DNA of 64,000 bases from positions 26,156,231 through 26,220,230 of the forward strand of contig JAYGXS010000005.1 in assembly GCA_036362985.1 (NCBI GenBank), written 5' to 3'. The notes beneath the pieces are model-generated. The model worked only from the letters and a program-made list of their open reading frames with translations. It ran no database searches and was not told where the DNA came from. This document shows positions 1 through 11,800 of this stretch, in pieces; the stretch's first letter is position 1, and the number at the start of each line of letters is the position of its first letter. The DNA is from Ligula intestinalis. Taxonomy: Eukaryota; Platyhelminthes; Cestoda; Diphyllobothriidea; Diphyllobothriidae. Position numbers and translations under genes: made by a program.

Positions 1-870
1 CGCTGCACCAAGGTCCTCAAGGCTCTAGCAGGCACATCCTGGGGCTGCGCGAAAGAGACTCCGTCGACTGCTTTCAAGGTGCTGGCCAAGCCGCACCTCA
101 CTTATGCGGCATCAATCTGGTCTCCTACGATGAGCTCTTCCAGCCTCCGCCGCCTCCAGTCAGCACAGAACGCTGCCCTCCGCACGATCACGGGTTGCTA
201 TAAAATGTCGCCTATAGATCATATCTTCATGCGGAGGCTTCTGTTCTACCGGTCGCCCATCACAACACTCCTTAGCCAGCAGTTCTGGTGGAGTTGTTCG
301 CAACCCGGCCATCCCAATCATCACCGGTGCACCGCTCCCGAGCCCTGCCGCAACGTCCGGCCGTCTATTCGAGCACTCCACAAGGAAGCTGTTGCCTCGT
401 CTCTCGCGGATCTACCTGTTGATAGCTCTGCCACCAAGACAGGCTTCCAGCGTCTCCACCAGAGATTCGTTGTCGAGGAGAAACGAGGTTACCGTCCCCC
501 GGTCCTTTTGGGTGGCTATCCACTTCCGATTGCGGCCTCGGAACGACATCTCCCGAGGGTCACTCGCTGTACCGGGCACAGCTACGCAGTGGCTACTGCA
601 TGCTCCTTCGCCAGTACCAGCACCGGCTCGACCCATCCATACCCGACTGCTGTCCCGACTGCGGCGTCTCGCCGCATGACTGCCGTCATCTGTTCGCCTG
701 CAGTTCTCGGCCAGGCACCCACGTCACTGCCGCGGACCTGTGGCTCAAGGCGGTCGAGGTCGCGGCTTTTCTCCGTCTCCCAACTACTCCCAGATTGGAT
801 TCCGGCGGGGATTTCTGATCCAACTATGGGCTACGACACACACACACACACGATGAGAGTCCGGTGGGGA
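1..870 (+). mobile_element. 3' end of a CR1/Jockey-type non-LTR retrotransposon (5' part outside window)
   Basis: From base 1 the plus strand reads as the C-terminal part of a non-LTR reverse transcriptase polyprotein (for example RRLQSAQNAALRTITGC near 141-200), closely resembling the corresponding region of the element at 6978-10124. A frameshift around 580-600 moves the reading to another frame, in which a Cys/His cluster (CCPDCGVSPHDCRHLF) and the terminal segment ending at 818 are found; such a Cys/His knuckle near the C-terminus is shared with the 6978-10124 element. The 3' tail GATTCCGGCGGGGAT...ATGGGCTACGAC is followed by a CA microsatellite. The same tail occurs at 11305-11385 (plus) and 12031-12300 (minus), so this is a family of at least three copies here. 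The copy is frameshifted and dead. Confidence 0.8.
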
Positions 871-908
871 TTCCTGATCCAGCAATGGGCTAAAACACAC
901 ACACACAC
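808..908 (+). repeat. Tandemly duplicated element tail with two (CA)n tracts
   Basis: The 3' tail of the preceding element ends in an AC run at 836-851. A diverged second copy of the tail (GTGGGGATTCCTGATCCAGC...) follows and ends in a second AC run at 894-908. Both runs are followed by CGATGAGAG. This looks like a tandem duplication of about 58 bp of tail plus microsatellite. Confidence 0.7.
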
Positions 909-1257
909 GATGAGAGAGAGAGGATACACTGCTTTCGATTGGATATCGGTCCTTACAACGGGTCGTACTGCAAAGGCGTTAGAACAAACCAGGAGGGGAA
1001 GGGGGGTTCAGCTTGGTTCACTACAGGTGCTATTCAGGGTACACAGTCTGCATGAGACCGTTGCTGTGCATAAGAGGGACGTAGGGTGATGAAATGCTCA
1101 GACGTATACCTTACTTTCACTGAAAACGAGGCAATCGCCCAACTGTATCTCTGGAATCGGCCATTCCAGGAGATATGCTTAGCTGTAAACATAACAGAAG
1201 AAGTATGCCGAAGTGATAAAGATGTCAGTCGAAACGTGCGCATAAAGTTTGAGGGTA

Positions 1258-1405
1258 AAACCAGGGAAAAAGCCAGTCTTCAGACATAATCGACGCGTCT
1301 CATTTGCCGTAAAAGTAGCTGTTGACGAAGAACTGGAGCGTTTGCAGCAGAATGGCATTATCTGCCTCACAAACTATTCAGCGTCGGTAGCTTCGTCGTG
1401 GTCGT
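1258..1405 (+). mobile_element. Ty3/Gypsy reverse transcriptase N-terminal scrap
   Basis: Read in the frame starting AAACCAGGG at 1258, the sequence gives a short stretch with the form typical of the start of a Ty3/Gypsy RT domain: a PVFRHNRRVSFA segment, then VDEELERLQQNGII, then an S-x-x-AS-SW segment where the 'pP..SpwaSPiV' motif is normally found. There is a stop soon after and no further RT blocks follow. It is a fragment of about 50 codons inside the intron upstream of the first NIPBL exon in the window. Confidence 0.6.
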
Positions 1406-2208
1406 AATGAAGCTTAACCGCAGATTAAGGTAGTGCGTAGACTACTCGATAGGGTCGAACGACGCATTAGAAGACTACCATTACCATTTGTTAGCTGTGA
1501 ACCATATTTTTATAACCCCCACCATCACTACAACAACCTCTTGGTGCATATGACGGACTTCATCGAAATCAGTGGTCGAAGAATCATCACCATCGGTGAG
1601 GCGGAGAGAGAGCGAAGGGTTTCGGTTGATGCAACGAGCCAGTCTGCCTCACTGTACACTATTTCACGCGTTCGTCGCTTGTGGCAGTTGCGTTGCTTTG
1701 TCCGACCGGGGAAAGGAGCAGACATCACGGCTAAGGGTTGCACCGACCTGACCACTTGCTGATTCTCATGACTGACTGACCGCGACTGCCAGTTCCTCCC
1801 CCCCCCCCCCTCCTCGTCCACATCAGCTGCTCTTCCTTCATCGTCCTTAATTGTTAGACAAAAAATCTTTCCTTTTGGCCTCTTTGCCGTTGCGAACATT
1901 CTGCCGCAGAATTCGCTAAAAAAGAGTTCCGTTTGGGACTTGTTTGAACATCCACTTGCGTCGCTGCGAGTTGCCCGCCGCCAGACACTGCTTGATGCGT
2001 GATACAACTTGGTACAGGCGAGGTTTCCTATGTATAGCATTTGGGGCTGTGTAGGCCTATCTATGCATCCTGGCAGGACGACAGAAAGTGTGCGTAACTT
2101 GATGCTACAGTCTGCATTCAGGCTTGTTCTTCTGTCTGCCTCCAGCTGCTGGCTCCAGCCAATGCCATACGTTATTTCCACCCTCTCTCTCTCTCTCTCC
2201 TTTTTTAG
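1406..2208 (+). other. Intron sequence upstream of NIPBL exon at 2209
   Basis: No coding homology is seen. It contains a run of about twelve C at 1799-1810 and ends in a (CT)n tract (2182-2199) plus T6 and AG at 2207-2208, which form the polypyrimidine tract and acceptor of the next exon. Confidence 0.5.
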
Positions 2209-2843
2209 ACGCCCGGAGCCCCAATTCACTCTCGTGACTCCGCACGCCGCATGTACGGCCAGCCAGGTGGCGTGTATGCTAAAATGAAGTTAAACGGGGC
2301 TGAAGGCGGCAAGACTGCCACCTCCGAAGGTGGTACAGCCGACGGTGGTGGTGGTGGGATCAGGAACGACCTGGCCGAGTTGATCTACGTCAGCGACCAG
2401 TTGGCGCATTTTCCCTACAAGTACCAGGATGAGGTCTTCTACCTGGCGCGCAATGTAGACCTCCGAGTGAGTTCCCTCGGCAGCACCGTGGTTCGTGCGA
2501 TGCAGGAGTGTCTCACCTCGGACTCCGATCGGCATCAGCGCAGCCACTCTGCTGTCCACTCTGAGGACTTTTACGATCGAAAGCTGACCAATCTGCTAGA
2601 GGATGCTGAGGTGGAGCTCTTCGCCGATATAAACAACCCCGCTACCTGGTCATCCGCCTCCTCAACTTCTGTCCTCGAGGGTCTCAAGCCGATGCAGCGT
2701 AAGTTGCTGGAGCGCATGAATCGTGCTGAGGTCGCTGACCTTCGAACTTCCGCCCGGTCAATCGTCATTCGGAATGCGCCCGCATGCCTTCTTCTGATGA
2801 GCATTAGGACGTATTTGAAGGAGGCTTATGATGTGACCGTTGC
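2209..2843 (+). CDS. NIPBL: NIPBL exon (first in window)
   Basis: Acceptor AG at 2207-2208 follows (CT)n-T6; donor GTAAGT starts at 2844. The reading frame is open from 2209, 42 nt upstream of the first Met at 2251, so that Met is not a start codon. The exon enters in phase 0 and leaves in phase 2. It contains a Gly-rich insert near the start, then the conserved LAxFPYxxQxE-type block and the ACLLLMSIRTYLK helix. Confidence 0.85.
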
Positions 2844-5800
2844 GTAAGTCTTATTCTGTGTTCCTCTTCCTCCTCCTCCTCCTCCTCCCTCTCATCATCA
2901 TCATCGTCAACATATACGCGTAAACTATCAAATAAATAACCATTAGGGGAATCAAGGGTGCGCCCATATTCCAGTCTGACACCGAAACTACCGAATGTAC
3001 TGAAGGCGAACAAATGGTCAGTATTGTTATAATGTTGTCACAAGCCTCGATATTTGCCGTCCAAGTACGCTTCATTGGAATCCCCAAAGGAGAACACAAC
3101 AACCTGGGGCGCAAGAATTGAAGTCTATTTACGTACTTAGTACTTAAGGTAAACAGAGCATGTGCAGGCAGGTTCAATCGAACCAATAAGATTGTCCTAG
3201 AGGGGTAACATGTCAACTGGTTTTCCGGCTCAGCCAAGTGGCAGGGCAGAGCATAAATCTCGGCCGGCGGTTTCTGCGATCTCGTCACTTACGCGGCCTA
3301 TGCCAATCGATAGTTCACCGTGGGATGAGTCATCAGAACAGCGTGATGACGAGTCTGTCAGGCTGGCTCCTAACACGAATTGCTTTTATGTCCTTTCCCC
3401 TCCCCTTCCCCGGCAAGACACGTGAATAGGACCGCTCCTTCCCCTTCTGATACAGTTGGCTGGGCACAAAATTCCAGGAAACATAAATCTTTAACCTTTA
3501 AACTTTAACCTGTATTATAACTCTTGTTTCCATGGAATTTGGCGTAAGCTGTCCTTGTTTCCCGCTAGGAGGGCAAAGCGAATTTATAAGCTGACTGGTC
3601 GCAGTGCAGCCCAGATAACTTTCCTAAGGGCGTGGCTTGTTCACGACCAACTCTACGTGCACCAAAACTGATAAAACCCACCAAAATCGTTAAAACAACG
3701 AGCCTTCAACTAAAACTACAGTAAAGTGTGATTATTCCGGGCTGGCATCCCACATGCGCCGTCTTACACTGTGGTGTAAGGTGTGGTTAGCCGTGCCCGT
3801 GATTGTTTGGTATTAAATCGGCTGAACTTCCTTCGTTAGGCGTTGTCAAGCCTGATTTATTCAACTACACTTGCGTGCTACCTAGTGATGGTGTTGGTTT
3901 ATGCTCTATCGTCCGTTTGTTTAGAAAACTCCGCTCCTACTCCCCATCTGACCCGGTGAAACAGTGGGAGAAACCCATCTCCCTGTCTGCACGCTGCATA
4001 CAGACAGAGGCCTACAACCGTCTCCTCGAAATCCCAGTTGCTGTGGAGCACTGCGCTCTAGACCGCACATGGCCGGTCACGTCCCTGAGCTTCCACCCTG
4101 AGGATGATAGCGTCATTGAGGCGGGAGGGGATGACTCGTCCGAAGGGAGCCGAGGACCCTCTGATCTCCTGCTTCTTCGCATCTTCCTTCTGCTTCACAG
4201 ACAATTCCTTGCTTCCGAGGACGAGGGCGACCTTGATCTGCCCGTTGTGGGTCCGTCTGGTGACCTGCCTTCTGAAGCAACAACCGCACGGAAGGCGGAG
4301 TCCCTGTCTTCGTTGTCTTTTTCAAACTCCGCGGACAATTGGCCTGAAGGTGGGAGGAGCGGTTTTCGCCTTTTTTTATTTACGGTCTGAGAAAAGCCTT
4401 ACTAGGCAGGCCGGGATGTCCCGACAATTTTCACCCTGATATGTTTATTTTGACACTTTTGGCTCTAACACGTACTGTGACAGCTTGCCCGTTGCAAGCT
4501 GTGACGCCCTCTCTGGTAACTGGCCCAAGAGATTATTGTTAGTGAGACAGGACTTGTAGGATCTGGGTATTGGTTGCACTCAGATCCCTACAATCACCAG
4601 ATTGAATCCCGAGTTGTAGGAAAAAGATAGAAGTCCCCGGAATGAGGGTTTTACTGTGCACAGAACCATAAGTTGCTATCCCAGGCAGCAGTGACCACTG
4701 GCGAGACTAAGGCTAGTCTTGATTGTGTCCAGTCAAGCCTGAGAGAGAGAGGTGGCAACTGCTTTTATATGATTGTGAGGCAAGTTCAAGTGGTGTGCCA
4801 TCGGTGTGTTGCATTTGTCTGAGGAGGTGTATTGTTTGGTGACCCCCGGCTGCATCGAACGAGGCATGATGTGTTAGAGCTTTCCTCTGGGCAGCCGTGA
4901 CTATTTTGACGCGCGCGGTAAAGTCGGCCCAGGGTGTTCAGGTCTGCGAGTCAGAATGCGCTCCCTGCAACTTTGCGTGATCTTTGGGCAGTGGGCATTG
5001 AACAGGGAAGTCGGACAACTTTGTTGGCTGTCCACCACAGACTTTTACAGCATCCACTACACCCCCCCCCCCACCCTTTACCAATTTCAAGACGGCAGGA
5101 GGTGGGCTTGGGTGCATGTATTACAGGCGATCTGATCTCTCTACTCCACAAACGTACCAGGCTTATGCAAGGACGTCTCCGATCTCACGGGCTTGAGTGC
5201 CACATCAAGAAGGTGCCGTTGCAACCTGTCACTTTCAGTCACTCAGCCCCGAGAGCCTGTCAATTTTTGGCAGAATTTTAACGCCTCGGTGATTATATTC
5301 CAGCTCGTCATGTTTATTTTACTCGGAAATACGCTGAAGTGCCGTACTGGGCTCCATTGCCCGCTCTCTCTCTCTCTCTCTCTCATGGACACATAAGCAC
5401 TTCGGAATTTACCAAAAGCTCTAGTACTTATTCCACTTATTGGAGAAGGGATGGTCAAGGGGATCTCTGAACGCGCGATGATTTTGATGCCCTCCGTACC
5501 GGACAAGTGCGTGCAGGCCCGGATATCTTGTGTCTTGCAAGGCTTTCTAGCATTGATGGGTTAAAACTTGTTATTAAGCAGGTGTCTGAGGGTTGCTTTC
5601 GGCCTATTTGGGCAATAACCAGTACAATTTGTTATCGTACTTCCTCGTGTTATGCGTCCTACATTGTTGTCTTTGTCGTCGGATGAAAGGCAACCTTATA
5701 ACCATTTTTACAGAGTAGTTACCGCTGTCCTCTCCCTAGATGTTCAATTGTGGCATATTTTCCTTGTATTGAAATACGGACATCCCAAGATATCAAATTA

Positions 5801-8800
5801 CGAAGACAAAGGCTTCTTTTGGAAGGTGGAAATTTTACTGCTTCAATTTTCGAGACAGGTTCCGCCGCTCGTCTTCAGACCTGAGGATAGGTGCAACAAA
5901 CAATTAAAATTTTCATCATCCAGAAAAATGGATAATCATCTGGCGTGAGCACCCATTGACAGGTTTATGTCAGCCTGCGCCAGCAGGTGTTACATGCATT
6001 TAGTCACTCCGCCATGGTTGGTCGCGCGTTTTGGACTTGGCCTTGAGGTAATTATAGCTGACGTCCAAATCAATGTGCCAATTTATGCATGCTTCCAGGA
6101 ATTCACGGCCTTTTCTAGTTGGATAAGTGCGAACAATCCGTGTGTTCTCCCATGTGAATTTGTGGTCGGTTTCCAGTTAGTGTGTGGTTACCTGGGATAA
6201 GTGTTCTCCTCTTCTGACCGCTGATTGATGTTGGTGCATGCGGGTTGGGGCGCATTTCCGAGTTTGGCCACAATTAAGTGCACTTTAAATGGCACATGGG
6301 ATCTTATAGGCAACATTTCTTCCTTTAAGATAGCCAACCCTGTCCTTAGGGTGTACAAGCCGTGATCGTAAGGTGGTTGCGGATTGGTGTGCCACTTATA
6401 CCTGGTGTCTTCTTAGTTGTCTTTCGAGAAGCTCCGATAATTTTTAACTTATGGGGGGGGGGGTTCGCCAGGTTAGTGTTTTCCATACCTGGTTGAACGT
6501 ATCATTTAAAATGCCTTGTACTTTTCCTTTGGATCCTCGTCGTTTTATGCACTGAAGTACGAAATATCGTCGATATCCCTTCTTGAAGAAAAATTGAAAA
6601 CGGTATTTCATTTTTTCTTGGTAACCTTCGTCATCAGAGCAGTGCGTTTAAGCTCTGATCTACGATGGTTGCCGAAAAACCGAAGGAGCGGAAGCGGAGC
6701 TAGGTTAGCCATTTTGGCCATTTGTGGTAGTAAGCCTGCCAAATCCAAGCTCGTACCCGGCAGACCTGTACTGTCCATTTGGAAGATAAGAAGCTCAGTA
6801 AAATTGGGCTGATCTGTTCGCCTGAATACGAGCTATCCATTGGGTCCCACGTATGTTGTTGTTGTACTAGCTTACTCCCTTAACCTAGTTTGCCAGCAAT
6901 ACATGTTATAAAATGTTTAAGAAAGATAAAGGGAAAGAGATGAAGGAATAAAGAATAAAGAGAAAGGTATAAAGTGTTTAAAAAAGATGCAGGAATTCGG
7001 CGACTTTGTCTGGGCGAAGCCATAGGTCCTCAGGCGTGAGGTCCGTAGGGTTGGCTGGGCAGTCGAAGAGGTGGCATGTTGTGTGGAAAGGCAAGAGGCA
7101 GTCAGGACAGTTGTCTGTGACGTTGTCAAAGCATGAGGTGAGACGGCTTTTGAATGAATTCAGCAGCGTGGAGAAGCCGGAACGCAGCTGGGATAGCCTG
7201 GTTCTAGCGTTTCTGGACAGGTTGGCCCTACGTTCTCTGGCCATGACGTCGGAGACCGGCGGAGGAGCGTTGAGGACTCTGTTGGGTTTATAGCTGCTGA
7301 TGGCTTGCTCGACAGTTTTGGTGTGGATACGCTTAACGAGGTCCGTTATCGGTAGATTAGTGGGGTACACCGAAGCATGTGGGCCGTACGCGTCTATGGT
7401 AGACTGCTTCATGCGTCTAGCAGGTGGGGCGCGCGTTAAAAGGCTATTGCCCGGATGTTCTGGGTTATGAGACTGCGCAATGTAGATTTTTGCCTGCATG
7501 ATGGAGTGAACCTTCAGAGGCAGGACTTGAGTTTCCTGATGCAGGTGATCTACATTGGTCATGCTAACACAGCCCGTGGCGATGCGGAGAGCAGCGTTCT
7601 CAACGCGTTGGACTTTCGCCCAGCTGGTATCGCTTAACAGTGGGGCAAAGATGGCTGATGCATGCTCAGTCGTTGCCTTGCCTGTTGCTCGGTATGTCGT
7701 GACTAACTTCTCAGTGTCCTGGCCCCATGAAGAACCTGCCAAGGCTTTTAGGATGTTGAGCTTGGCTTTGGCTTTGCTGGCTTGGATGTCAGCATGGCGG
7801 TGTAGAGCCAGCGTCGGGTCGAGAGTGAGGCCCAGGAGTTTAGGATATTGACATAAGGAAATGTCATCGCCCTCCACCTTAATTAGAGGATGGGATTTGT
7901 ATTCTTTGGGGTCCGGAGTAAACAGAGTTACTGAGGACTTGGTCGCGGATAGCTTCAGTTGCTTATCGTCTAGGTGCCGGACTAAACTGGGGATGTAGTT
8001 ATTAAAGGCATCGGCAGCCATGCGAAAGTTTGGGTGAGAGGACAGCAGGGTGATGTCATCAGCGTAAGTCACCATTTCGACTTCAGGGGGGGGATTCGGG
8101 AGGTCAGCCATGTAGATGTTGAATAGCGATGGCGAAATGACAGAACCTTGAGGAACTCCTTTCCTAGAGTTGCGGGCTTTAGATAGCGTGCCTGAGAATT
8201 CGACTCGCGTTTGTCTGCCACGGAGATAGCAGTTCAGCCATCCGCAGAGCTCGTTTGGTAGAGACGAATCCATGAGGGATGTCATCAAGGTGTCAATGTT
8301 AACCGAGTCAAAAGCTGTATTAAGGTCTAGGGCGACCATTACTGCTCTGTCCGCAGGTTTCGTTTTGTTGAAACCACATGCAATGTGGTCCGTGACACGT
8401 TGTAGGGCTGACGTCGTAGAGTGGAAGGCTCTGAAACCGTGTTGGTGCTCTTGGAGGTTGGCATGTCTATTGAGCGAGGGGAGAATAAGACGCTCAAGTA
8501 TTTTCACGGCCGGGCTGAGAAGCGAGATCGGGCGGTAACTGTCAGAGACAGCGGCGTATTTACCTGCTTTGTGGCTGGGGAGGATATGAGCCATTTTCCA
8601 GATAGCTGGTATATGGCACGTGGCTAGAGACAGATTAAACAACCTGGTTAAGAATGCGACACCTCTGGGGCCTATGTGTTTTAGGTGTACCATCGTAGTG
8701 TCGTCTGGTCCAAACGCCTTAGAATTCTTAGCATGCTTAATCGCGGTTGTGGTATCATGAGCTGAGAACTGGAGCGGCATTAATAACGGTTTGCACGACC

Positions 8801-11800
8801 TGTGTTTGACGATCCTCGAATTCTTCGAGGATTTATGGACCGCAACCGTGGTAAATTGCACATTGAATTGGTTGGCAATGTCTCTGTCGGTCTTCTTCGG
8901 TATACCATTGAATTTGATAACCTGGTTGGGAGGAGCAGGTGCCCCTCTACCGATGGATTTGATTGTTTGCCACAACTTGCTGGTGTTGGTGCGGCTGGAG
9001 AAAGTGGCTAGCTTTTCTTGCCATATGGTCCTCTTGTGTTCATTGACCAGTCGGGAGATCTCTAAGGTCATGGCCGGTAACGACGGGTGCTGAGGGTTTT
9101 GAGCTCGGGTGACGTCACGCTCTCTTGATAAGGTGGCCGCATCGGTAGGGTATCCTGGGATGGGATGAAAGACCTTGCCCGCGGGAATGTTGTGCTTAGA
9201 GGCAGTATGCATGATGTGGTTGAAAACCGACACACCTTGGCGAACATCGGGAGGGAAAGGAGCCTGGTCAAAGAGATTCTCAGTTTCACTAAGGAAACCG
9301 GGCCAGTTGGCTTTACGTAGATTCATAAAGCACTTGCGAGCGTTACGAATTGGGGAAGCATGTGTGCTGATTGTGATAACTATCGGGAGGTGGTCAGAGC
9401 TCAGTTTGCATAGACAGTTCCATGAGGAAGATAGTAATAGGTCGCAGCTGACGATGGAAATGTCCGGGCTAGCGCAAGTACCTGAATGAGGGAGTCTCGT
9501 GGACGTTCCATCCGTGTTGAGGACCCCAAAGTTGGTGTTGTTGATCTCCTCGGCTAGTGAGGCACCTCTAGTACAGGAAAGGTTAGAGAACCATAAGTCA
9601 TCGTGGGCATTGAAGTCGCCCAAGATGAGTTTCGAATCACCCGTTAGCATGTGGACTATTGATGGTCTGAAGTTGGCATCACAACTGCTTTGTGGAGGAA
9701 TGTGTACGTTATGGACAGTCGGACTGGATGGTCCAATAGTAATTTGTACCTTGAGTTCTTCTAGCGGCGAGTCCGCGGATGTTGCTGCAGAGGTCAGCTC
9801 CTGGTATTTGATACTTTGGTGAACCAAAGTGACCAGTCCACCACCGGCATTACGAGTTCTGTCTCTTCGAATGACGGCGAAGCCCCGGAAACGTGGGACC
9901 TTTGACTTTGCTGACAGCTTTGACTCCTGGAGAGCAGCTATTTTTATGTCATGATCATGGAGGAGTTTAATGAGCTCATCTGTTTTACCAGAAAGGCCAT
10001 TACAGTTCAGCTGCAGTATTTTGAGGTCAGAAAGTGGTGAGGCGTCTGGGACGGTCAGCGACATAAGCGGCGGCGGTGCTGAGGGTTGTTGTGAGGCAGC
10101 CTGAGTCGTGGCGGACCGCGGCATAGGTGGTGGTGGCCGTGAGGGTCCAGGAGTGTGAGCCGGCCCATTTCGTGGATGACTACAAGTTATGCACCTGTAT
10201 GATGAGCCGCTGTATTAGTGGATGGAAGTGAGATCCGAGCAATTAGTGCCTCTTGCGTGGAAGTGTTGCCAGTTATTGCAAGGCCCACACAAGACACAGG
10301 CTTGGTTTGGGTAGATCCGCTTGGCGCAGGTGGAACAGAACCATCTGATGGATCCTTGAGCAGGTCCCGGATTGGGCTCGACGCCGGCAATAAGAAGAAG
10401 GATTCGGATCAACCTCGCCGGATGAGGAAGATCCATTCTCGAAAAAACGATAGAGAGATAGAAACATGTATATTGGCAAATTTTGGTATGGGGGGGGGGT
10501 AAGGGAAGTGCAGCTCTTTGCTGTAGTTCATCCGGAGATAGGTTCATATGGAGATAGGTCCGTCCGGAGGTGAGTCCATCTGAAGATGGGTCCATCCGGA
10601 GATGGGTACAGTCGGTTCCACCAACGTGAAGGCGTGCTGCTTGGGAACCGTCCCACGTATGTCGGATGAAAGGCCGTTCGCGAAGGCCTCCTTCCAAATA
10701 CGCAGGCCATCGGATCAGATAAATAAGCAGTTGGAGACCATGGGACTGCAATACCCTAAGGATCGGCAGACTCTCGTGTGATAGGTCTTTTACCAGTTAA
10801 TGGGGTCAAAAGACTAAGTGGTAAAGAAACCTCTGAATATTTTCCGTTATCAGGTCGCGGACCATGTCCGAACCTTGCCTAAGGTTTGAGCGAAGACGTC
10901 TCCTCTCAGCTCCAAGCTATGCCAGTACGAAGACAACAAAAACAGTCATTACGGTGTTTGGCGTCTCTGTTCAAGGTCTCCCTGCCTCAAGGTCATTTAT
11001 CTCTTTCTCTCTCTCCAGCAAACTCTTCCAGACTCGCGGACCAGCAGCCGCTGCACACGGACATTCCCGTGGGACACTCGTGTGTGTCCGTATTGTCGCT
11101 GCTGCCCATGCGCCACTTGAACACGCCATGTCTCGCCAGGTGCAACAGCCACCACTAGACACACACCACGCCTCGGCTAATCAGTATATACTGACTGGAC
11201 GACACTTGAGTTTACTCAACGAACCTATTAAAGCATCTGCCATGCTCTCTCTCTCTCTCTCTCTGGATACTGTAAACACCAAGCCTAGCCTCGCCCGTGG
11301 TCACTACTGTCACCCAACTACTCCCAGTTTGGATTCCGGCGGGGATTCCTGATCCAACTATGGGCTACGACACACACACTGTCTACAACAGTAATTGGGG
11401 GTCCTATGCACAATAACTTCCCTCATCAAGTTAACTTCTGTCTTACCCTACTAATCGAGGCTTGACTTGATGATGTTAGTTTTACAGTCTTCTGTTATAG
11501 CCCAGTATTTCGAACCCGACTAGTACCCAGAAGAAGGCAAGGGCCGGTTCTGATCTTAAGAGTCTTTATTCAGCAAAATACAGAGACAGCGGAGCCCTTA
11601 GCTCCTCCAATACAACCTATTTATTAGGCTCCGACCTTCTAGAATACTCATGACCCAATGGCATGCGACCGCTGTTCTGGCATGTCGCTGATCGATAGTT
11701 TGCCACGTTGTGAGTGGTCGTTACGTATGCCCTCTAATCAATAGCTCCCCACGCTGCGTGAACGGTCGTCGCGTGCGGACGCTGATTGATAATTCTGTAC

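Larger units (their letters stand above)
6903..10751 (-). mobile_element. Near-complete CR1/Jockey-type non-LTR retrotransposon
   Basis: One reading frame runs from about 10751 down to 6978 on the minus strand, interrupted by a single TAA at 10215-10217. In order it encodes a leader with a 2A-like peptide, a PHD-type Cys/His finger, an apurinic-type (EEP) endonuclease, a reverse transcriptase and a C-terminal Cys/His knuckle. The 3' end beyond the stop is a 75-bp T-rich tail with repeated CTTTAT-like units (6903-6977). A 16-bp tandem repeat is at 10527-10606 near the 5' end. The exact 5' end and target-site duplication were not identified. The insertion is antisense to NIPBL in its 9.1-kb intron. 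Apart from the stop, the long frame looks intact, so this is a young copy. Confidence 0.85.
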
